Shown here: positions 6,011 through 10,372 of the stretch, piece by piece
How positions within the stretch are numbered: the first letter of the stretch is position 1
Layout of the letters: the number at the start of each line of letters is the position of its first letter
The notes under the pieces: model-generated
Seen by the model: only the letters and a program-made list of their open reading frames with translations
The model's database searches: none
What the model was told of the DNA's origin: nothing
NCBI GenBank assembly: GCA_019420135.1
Contig: JAHZHS010000040.1
Span: 4,552 to 14,923, forward strand
From: Oscillospiraceae bacterium
Lineage (GTDB): Bacteria; Bacillota; Clostridia; Oscillospirales; Ruminococcaceae
Length of the DNA: 10,372 nt
Reading direction: 5' to 3'
Position numbers and translations under genes: made by a program

Positions 6011-6988
6011 ATGAACAAAAAGAAACTTCTTCCCCTCTGCATCCTGGCAGGCGTTGTCGTGGTGCTGGCTGTCATCCTGGCCCTTTTGAGCATCTTCGGC
6101 GGCGAGGAGGATGAGGATACCGGCATCGCCCTGTTCAGCGTCACCGCCGATGATCTCAGCACCATCGCTTATCAGGACGGCGACACCGATGTGGCCCTGA
6201 CCAAGGGAGATGACGGCGTCTGGACGCTGGACAGCGATACGCTGCTGCCCATCGATCAGGACGCGGTGAGCGAACTGGCCGACAGCATCACCGGCATGAC
6301 CGCCCAGCGGGAACTGGGTGAGGATGCCGACGTGGATTCCATGGGATTCGCCACTCCCGAGATGAGCATATCCTTCACCGCCGGGGCGGACAGCTACACC
6401 CTGACTGTGGGCGACCAGAACAGCATGACCGACACCTACTACGCCCGCCTGGGCGAGGATGGTCCGGTCTACACCATTGCCACCTCCAATCTGTCCTCCC
6501 TGTGCAAGACGCCCCGGCAGCTGTATCAGGTCCAGGATATCACCGACATCGAATCCAGCGACGTCACTGCCATGACGCTGGAGACCGGCACCGAGACCCT
6601 TTCCTTCACACTGGAGGATGAGACCTGGACGCTGGACAGTGATCCCGGCTACGAGTTGGATCAGGATGCCGTCAAGCGGATGGTCAACACCATCTGCTCC
6701 CTGGAATCGGAATGGAGTATCACCCAGCCGGGGCCGGACAGCGAGTACGGGCTTGACACCCCCAATGCCGTTGTGACGGTGACCACCTCCGACGGCAGCT
6801 CGGTGCGCTGTGTCTTTGGGACCACCTCCGCTGAAGATTCGGGTGTGGCCTACATGACGGCTTCCACCGCAGAGGGCGTCGTGTACGAGATCGACAGCAA
6901 CCACCTGACGGCTTTCGCCTACACCAAGGACACTCTCAAGGCGGAGACACCCGAAACCGCAGAGGAAGCATCCGGCGACAGCGAATAA
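6011..6988 (+). CDS. DUF4340-domain membrane-anchored protein
   Basis: A 325-residue protein with a short basic N-terminus and one hydrophobic helix (6-29), either a signal anchor or an uncleaved signal; I see no lipobox Cys. The rest is acidic, Asp/Thr/Ser-rich and predicted to be outside the membrane. It holds two copies of one unit: WTLDSD..(I/L)DQDAV appears at 71-86 and 206-221, each followed by a G(F/L)(A/D)TP segment (112-116, 247-251), a beta-rich stretch, a YxTxS-like strand and a closing YxI (153-155, 292-294). This duplicated architecture and its place after ABC-gldG genes fit DUF4340, whose function is not known. AAGGAGG (5998-6004) lies 6 bases before the ATG. It is the last gene of the operon; hairpins follow. 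An Asp/Glu-rich C-terminal tail (306-325) recalls that of the ATPase. Confidence 0.85.
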   Translation: MNKKKLLPLCILAGVVVVLAVILALLSIFGGEEDEDTGIALFSVTADDLSTIAYQDGDTDVALTKGDDGVWTLDSDTLLPIDQDAVSELADSITGMTAQRELGEDADVDSMGFATPEMSISFTAGADSYTLTVGDQNSMTDTYYARLGEDGPVYTIATSNLSSLCKTPRQLYQVQDITDIESSDVTAMTLETGTETLSFTLEDETWTLDSDPGYELDQDAVKRMVNTICSLESEWSITQPGPDSEYGLDTPNAVVTVTTSDGSSVRCVFGTTSAEDSGVAYMTASTAEGVVYEIDSNHLTAFAYTKDTLKAETPETAEEASGDSE

Positions 6989-7019
6989 TCCTTCCCCCAT
7001 ATTTTTCTTCTGTAAAAAG

Positions 7020-7059
7020 CAACCGCCCCTGCAGGATCCCACTCCTGCGGGGGCGGTTG
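7020..7059. terminator. Hairpin between convergent genes, left of two
   Basis: A 17-bp stem with one T-G wobble (7020-7036 with 7043-7059) encloses the 6-base loop TCCCAC. On the minus strand it is followed by CTTTTT, a good terminator tail; on the plus strand by TTGTTGT, a weaker one. It starts 31 bases after the DUF4340 stop. It probably ends transcripts from both sides, more efficiently those coming from the hydrogenase. Confidence 0.8.
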
Positions 7060-7076
7060 TTGTATGAGAAGCAAAG

Positions 7077-7128
7077 CGGCGCAGCGGCCGGGAAAGTGCA
7101 GTACACTCCCGGCCGCCGCGCCGTTTAT
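7077..7128. terminator. Hairpin between convergent genes, right of two
   Basis: Arms 7077-7093 and 7107-7123 form a 17-bp GC-rich stem with one mismatch around a 13-base loop, itself able to form AGTG-CAGTA-CACT. It is followed on the plus strand by TTTATTG, and on the minus strand by CTTTGCTT. It sits 37 bases beyond the hydrogenase stop. With the hairpin at 7020-7059 it makes a tandem bidirectional block. Confidence 0.7.
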
Positions 7129-7160
7129 TGGTTCCGTCCCGGGATCTCCGGGCAACGGGC

Positions 7161-8684
7161 TCAGTACTTGAGGTAATCCAGGGTATCCTTGTACTCGGTA
7201 TCCAGGGCCGACTGTTTGGGTGCCTGGGCCTTGTACTTGGCCAGCATGGCGGCACTCTTGGCCGGATCCGCCAGCGTGCCCGCACCGGCGATGCAGCCGC
7301 CCGGGCAGGCCATGCCTTCCAGCAGGTAGCCGTTGTACTTGCCGGCCTTGGCCATCATCATCATCTTGCGGCAGTCTGCCAGGCCCTGAGCCGAAGCCAC
7401 CTTGACCTCGCGGTCGGGATCCAGCTTGTGGATGGCGTTGACCACCGCCTGGGCGACGCCGCCGGAGACGGCAAAACCACGGCCGTCGGCGCTGGCATCG
7501 TCGAAGGTGTCGTTCTTGTCGTCCGGCAGAGAAGCAAAATCGACGCCCTTGGCCTCGAACATGCCCATGAGCTCCTCGAAGGTGAGGACGAAGTCCACCT
7601 CGCTGCGAACGCTGTGGCGGCTGGCCTCCAGCTTCTTGGCGGAGCAGGGACCCACAAAGCAGATGCGGACATTCTTGTCCGAATGCTTGATGAGGCGGGC
7701 AGTCAGCACCATGGGGGTCATGGTCATGCTGATGCAGTCGGCATACTGGGGGAAGAGCTTCTTTGCCATGACGCTCCAGGCCGGGCAGCAGGAGGTGCCC
7801 ATGAAGGGATGCTTCTCGGGGACTTCCTCCATGAAGTCCTTGGCCTCGTCAATGGTGCACAGGTCGGCGCCCACGGCAACCTCGGACACACCTGCAAAGC
7901 CCAGCTGCTGCATGGCAACACGCAGTTTGGCAGGGGTCAGGCCGGGGAACTGATTGATGAAGGCCGGTGCAACGATGGCGACAACACGGTCACCGCGCTT
8001 GATGGCCTGGATGAGCTGGAAGATCTGGCCCTTGTCCACAATGGCGCCGAAGGGGCAGTTGACCAGGCACATGCCGCAGGACACGCACTTGTCGTAGTCG
8101 ATCTCGGCACGGCCGTACTGATCGGAATGGATGGCGTCCATGCCGCAGGCCTTGGCGCAGGGGCGCTCCACCTTGACGATGGCATTGTACGGGCAGGTGC
8201 TGACACAGCGGCCGCACTTGACGCACAGGCTCTGGTCGATATGGCTGCGGCCGTTGCGGAAGCTGATAGCCTTTTTGGGGCAGACTTCCTGGCAGGGATG
8301 AGCAAGGCAGCCCTGACACATAGAGGTAACCTTGATGACCTTTTCCGGGCACTTGTTGCAGGCGAACTTGATGACATTGATCAGCGGCGGCTCATAAAAC
8401 TTGTCCGCGATCATGCTGTGCTCCAGGTTGTCCGAAGCGGGAACGCTCTCATCCAGCGGGCGCAGGGACAGGCCCATGGCAAGGCGGATGCGCTCGGAGA
8501 CGATGGCTCTCTCCAGGAAAATGCTGCTGCGCAGCTGGCCGACCTCGCCGGGAATGATTTTGTAGGGCAGGTCACGCATATGCTTGGCATAGTCCGCGTA
8601 CTCGCCGCCCTCATAGGACATGCGCGCAACTTCGGTAAACACCTTGCGGCGAATATCCGTGACAGGGGTGTAAATGCCTCTCAT
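7161..8684 (-). CDS. Monomeric [FeFe] hydrogenase, group B type
   Basis: A 507-residue cytoplasmic iron-sulfur enzyme that interconverts protons and H2, presumably with ferredoxin. The H-cluster motifs are complete: L1 TSCCPAW (297-303), L2 GPCSAKKLE (345-353) and L3 EGMACPGGC (456-464). By comparison with Clostridium pasteurianum CpI, the ligands would be C300, C347, C460 and C464, with C299 as the proton-relay cysteine. L2 has Gly where classical group A enzymes have Met (MPC), as in group B. The N-terminal half carries ferredoxin-like Cys sets at 123-135, 154-164 (CVKCGRCVSTCP) and 200-210 (CVSCGMCLVNCP), plus C109/C112 and C176/C180. The ATG is preceded by AAGGAG (8693-8698). It stands alone, with its own promoter and terminators; the HydE/F/G maturases and the NAD-linked subunits are not in the window. 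The physiological direction of group B enzymes is unsettled. Confidence 0.93.
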   Translation of the reverse strand: MRGIYTPVTDIRRKVFTEVARMSYEGGEYADYAKHMRDLPYKIIPGEVGQLRSSIFLERAIVSERIRLAMGLSLRPLDESVPASDNLEHSMIADKFYEPPLINVIKFACNKCPEKVIKVTSMCQGCLAHPCQEVCPKKAISFRNGRSHIDQSLCVKCGRCVSTCPYNAIVKVERPCAKACGMDAIHSDQYGRAEIDYDKCVSCGMCLVNCPFGAIVDKGQIFQLIQAIKRGDRVVAIVAPAFINQFPGLTPAKLRVAMQQLGFAGVSEVAVGADLCTIDEAKDFMEEVPEKHPFMGTSCCPAWSVMAKKLFPQYADCISMTMTPMVLTARLIKHSDKNVRICFVGPCSAKKLEASRHSVRSEVDFVLTFEELMGMFEAKGVDFASLPDDKNDTFDDASADGRGFAVSGGVAQAVVNAIHKLDPDREVKVASAQGLADCRKMMMMAKAGKYNGYLLEGMACPGGCIAGAGTLADPAKSAAMLAKYKAQAPKQSALDTEYKDTLDYLKY

Positions 8685-8769
8685 CTTGATTGCTCCTTAC
8701 AGCATGTATTTGTGGGACCGCCGCCCGCGCCTTCCAATCCGCCGGGCCGCACCGCAGTCTCCTGTTAAA

Positions 8770-8798
8770 ATATTACCAAGAAACCGCCTGATTTACAA
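8770..8798 (-). promoter_or_regulatory. Candidate promoter of the hydrogenase gene
   Basis: Read on the minus strand, TTGTAA (8793-8798) and TAATAT (8770-8775) are separated by exactly 17 bp, each matching four of six consensus bases. The predicted leader of about 80 nt shows no riboswitch-like fold that I can recognise. The rest of the 236-bp gap to the helicase gene holds only an AT-rich patch; a weak AAAATC/GATTTT hairpin followed by Ts (about 8819-8838) might end the helicase transcript. Confidence 0.55.
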
Positions 8799-8920
8799 GG
8801 CCCCGCCCCCACAAAATTGCAAAAAATCGGGATTTTCCTTCCCCTTTTGTCTGTGCTGCAACACCTTTCCCTCCAGCGCAAAGAAGCAGGAAGGATTCTT
8901 TATACAGCATGTGCAAACGA

Positions 8921-10372
8921 CTACAGGCGCCCCGGCTCTTCTGGTGTGTCCTCTTTTTTGCCATCATCCGCCTGCCAGAACATCTCCAGTGTCCGGCGGA
9001 ATTCTTCGCAGCTGTACACCGGGGCAAAATGGGACCAGTGGGGCGGCATCAGACGGCGGTAATCGGGCGCCGAGAACCGGTCGTCAATGAGCAGTACGAC
9101 TCCCCTGTCCTCCTGTGTGCGGATGACCCGCCCCGCGGCCTGAAGTACCTTGTTCATGCCGGGATAGCGGTAGGCATAGTCAAACCCGCTGCCCCGGGTA
9201 CGCTCAAAGTAGTCCCGCAGCTGTTCCTGGCGGGCTCCCACCTGGGGCAGTCCGGGGCCGACCACCGCCGCACCGATCAGCCGGTTTCCGGTCAGGTCAA
9301 CCCCCTCTCCGAACACGCCGCCCAGCACTGCAAAACCCAGCAGCGGCTGTCCCGGGTCCGGAACAAAACGAGCCAAAAACTCCTCCCGGCCGGCCTCGTC
9401 CAGGGCGCTCTGCTGGATGAGCACCGGAATTTCAGGATGGTTTTCCTCAAAAACGGAACGGACTTTATCCAGATAGAGATAGCTGGGGAAAAAAGCGATA
9501 TAGTTGCCGGTTTTCGCCCTGACCATCTCCGCCAGGTAGTCGGCCACCCGGGCACAGGCGGCGTCCCGGTCGCGGTAGCGGGTACTGACATCGCAGGCGC
9601 AGCAGAGGGCAAGATTCCGCTGGGGAAAGGGGCTTTTCAATGCCACAGCCCGGGCCTCCGGCAGACCGCAGAGGTCTTTATAATAGGAGGGCGGCGCCAG
9701 CGTTGCAGAAAACAAAACAGCCGCCCGTCCCAGAGCAAAGTTCTGCTGCAAAAAGGCACTGGGATCCAGGCACAGCTGGGTCAGGCGAACATCACTGCCA
9801 AACGCCGTGGCCTGCAGCACAAAATGGTCGTCAAAGGTTTCGGCCACCCGCAGCCAGGCCCGCACATCAAAGTAGAGCTGCAGGAGCACCCCGTGGGTTT
9901 CATCAGGGGTACGGTGCTCGTCCAGCCAGGCCTCCAGCGGCTCACACAGGCGGTTGAGCAGCCGGTCCAGTTCCTCGTCCCGGTCGGGGCGGATGATCGT
10001 CCTGGCGGAACCGCCCTCTTCCTCACAGCGGTGACGCCATTCCAGCAGGGCGTTGTTCACCTTCTGGATGGCAGTCTTGAGACGGCTTTTTCCCTTGCCC
10101 AGAAGCTTTTTGGCTGATGTGAACTCGCTTTTCAAAAGCGACTCGGTATGCATGTCCCGGGCCCGGTCGGGAAGATTATGGGCCTCGTCCACCAGGAACA
10201 GATAATCTCCCGCCGACTCAAAGAACCGTTTGAGGCTGACCACCGGGTCAAACAGATAGTTGTAATCCCCAATAATGACGTCGCACCAGAGGCTCAGATC
10301 CAGCCCCATCTCAAAGGGGCAGACCGTATGCTTCCGGGCTGCCTGCGTCAGCGTCTGGGCCGTGAGGGTATC
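8921..10372 (-). CDS. Rad3/XPD-like (DinG-family) DNA helicase, C-terminal part (5' end outside window)
   Basis: The frame is open to the right edge, giving 483 visible residues; the ATG at 10309 is internal, since the 21 codons before it (DTLTAQTLTQ AARKHTVCPFE) continue the family sequence. The fragment contains VCPFE (C18), probably the last Cys of the iron-sulfur domain, DYNYLFDP (36-43), the Walker B box DEAH (62-65), FSATLAPPSYY (221-231), GEGVD (355-359) and motif VI QAAGRVIRTQEDRG (411-424). These mark a superfamily 2, ATP-driven 5'-3' DNA helicase of the XPD/DinG group, acting in repair or replication of structured DNA. Walker A and any N-terminal nuclease domain lie outside the window. 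It ends at a TAG 236 bp before the hydrogenase start and is probably transcribed separately. The exact subfamily (DinG, YoaA or the Rad3-like clostridial type) cannot be settled from this part. Confidence 0.9.
   Translation of the reverse strand, partial: DTLTAQTLTQAARKHTVCPFEMGLDLSLWCDVIIGDYNYLFDPVVSLKRFFESAGDYLFLVDEAHNLPDRARDMHTESLLKSEFTSAKKLLGKGKSRLKTAIQKVNNALLEWRHRCEEEGGSARTIIRPDRDEELDRLLNRLCEPLEAWLDEHRTPDETHGVLLQLYFDVRAWLRVAETFDDHFVLQATAFGSDVRLTQLCLDPSAFLQQNFALGRAAVLFSATLAPPSYYKDLCGLPEARAVALKSPFPQRNLALCCACDVSTRYRDRDAACARVADYLAEMVRAKTGNYIAFFPSYLYLDKVRSVFEENHPEIPVLIQQSALDEAGREEFLARFVPDPGQPLLGFAVLGGVFGEGVDLTGNRLIGAAVVGPGLPQVGARQEQLRDYFERTRGSGFDYAYRYPGMNKVLQAAGRVIRTQEDRGVVLLIDDRFSAPDYRRLMPPHWSHFAPVYSCEEFRRTLEMFWQADDGKKEDTPEEPGRL

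Noticed and set aside
2492..6988. Reading the operon as gliding-motility genes
   Set aside because: The family name comes from Bacteroidetes; no other gliding or type IX secretion component is present, and these gene sets occur widely in non-gliding Clostridia.
4946..7285. A 779-codon open frame on the minus strand, antisense to the gldG-like and DUF4340 genes
   Set aside because: It is Gly/His/Val-rich with no recognisable motif, lies wholly opposite genes with clear homology, and arises from GC-rich codon use in the opposite frame.
7128..8768. A 546-codon open frame on the plus strand opposite the hydrogenase
   Set aside because: The minus strand encodes a hydrogenase with every catalytic motif; the plus-strand peptide is Ala/Gly/His/Asp-rich, has no family resemblance and no suitable ribosome binding site.
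8685..8920. Riboswitch or small RNA between the hydrogenase and helicase genes
   Set aside because: Only a promoter-like pair and a weak hairpin are visible; no conserved aptamer pattern or strong independent terminator was recognised.
1..10372. CRISPR array, insertion sequence, prophage or defence island
   Set aside because: No regularly spaced repeats, transposase or integrase motifs, terminal inverted repeats or tRNA-adjacent junctions were found; codon use looks uniform across genes by eye.

Overview
The window looks like chromosomal DNA of a GC-rich, strictly anaerobic Firmicute, probably a gut Oscillospiraceae/Ruminococcaceae relative (Faecalibacterium/Gemmiger/Subdoligranulum-like). 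This rests on an acetate kinase C-terminus, a MazF very close to the Bacillus/Clostridium type, an [FeFe] hydrogenase of the group B type, a Rad3/DinG-type helicase of the kind common in Clostridia, and strong AGGAGG-type ribosome binding sites. The taxonomic guess is inference; no rRNA or other marker gene is present.

Layout from left to right: (1) The last 19 codons of acetate kinase (+), closed by a strong intrinsic terminator. (2) A convergent minus-strand cluster in the transcription order acpS (holo-ACP synthase, GTG start), a membrane acyltransferase-3 protein overlapping acpS by one base, and mazF (endoribonuclease toxin) with no recognisable mazE. A perfect 17-nt palindrome lies just upstream of mazF. 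(3) A 366-bp divergent intergenic region with candidate control elements for the next operon: an AAATGTG/CACATTT dyad, a tandem TGTCCCA repeat one helical turn apart, and a perfect TATAAT without a good -35. (4) A four-gene plus-strand operon: ABC ATPase, ABC-2 permease, GldG-like membrane-anchored auxiliary protein, and a DUF4340 membrane-anchored protein. It probably builds one envelope ABC complex of unknown substrate. (5) Two back-to-back hairpins between convergent genes. (6) A minus-strand monomeric group B [FeFe] hydrogenase with all H-cluster motifs and its own promoter. (7) A minus-strand Rad3/DinG-type DNA helicase running off the right edge.

Functionally, acetate kinase and the hydrogenase both fit a fermentative lifestyle making acetate and turning over H2. 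The acpS/mazF pair recalls the acpS-alr-mazEF neighbourhood of Bacillus, with alr and mazE absent here and an acyltransferase in between. The Gld-like operon is the least understood system in the window and the best candidate for new biology: the same gene set serves gliding in Bacteroidetes, but nothing else for gliding is present here. I saw no CRISPR array, IS element, prophage gene, tRNA or rRNA. The very long open frames antisense to the operon, the hydrogenase and the helicase are by-products of GC-rich codon use.
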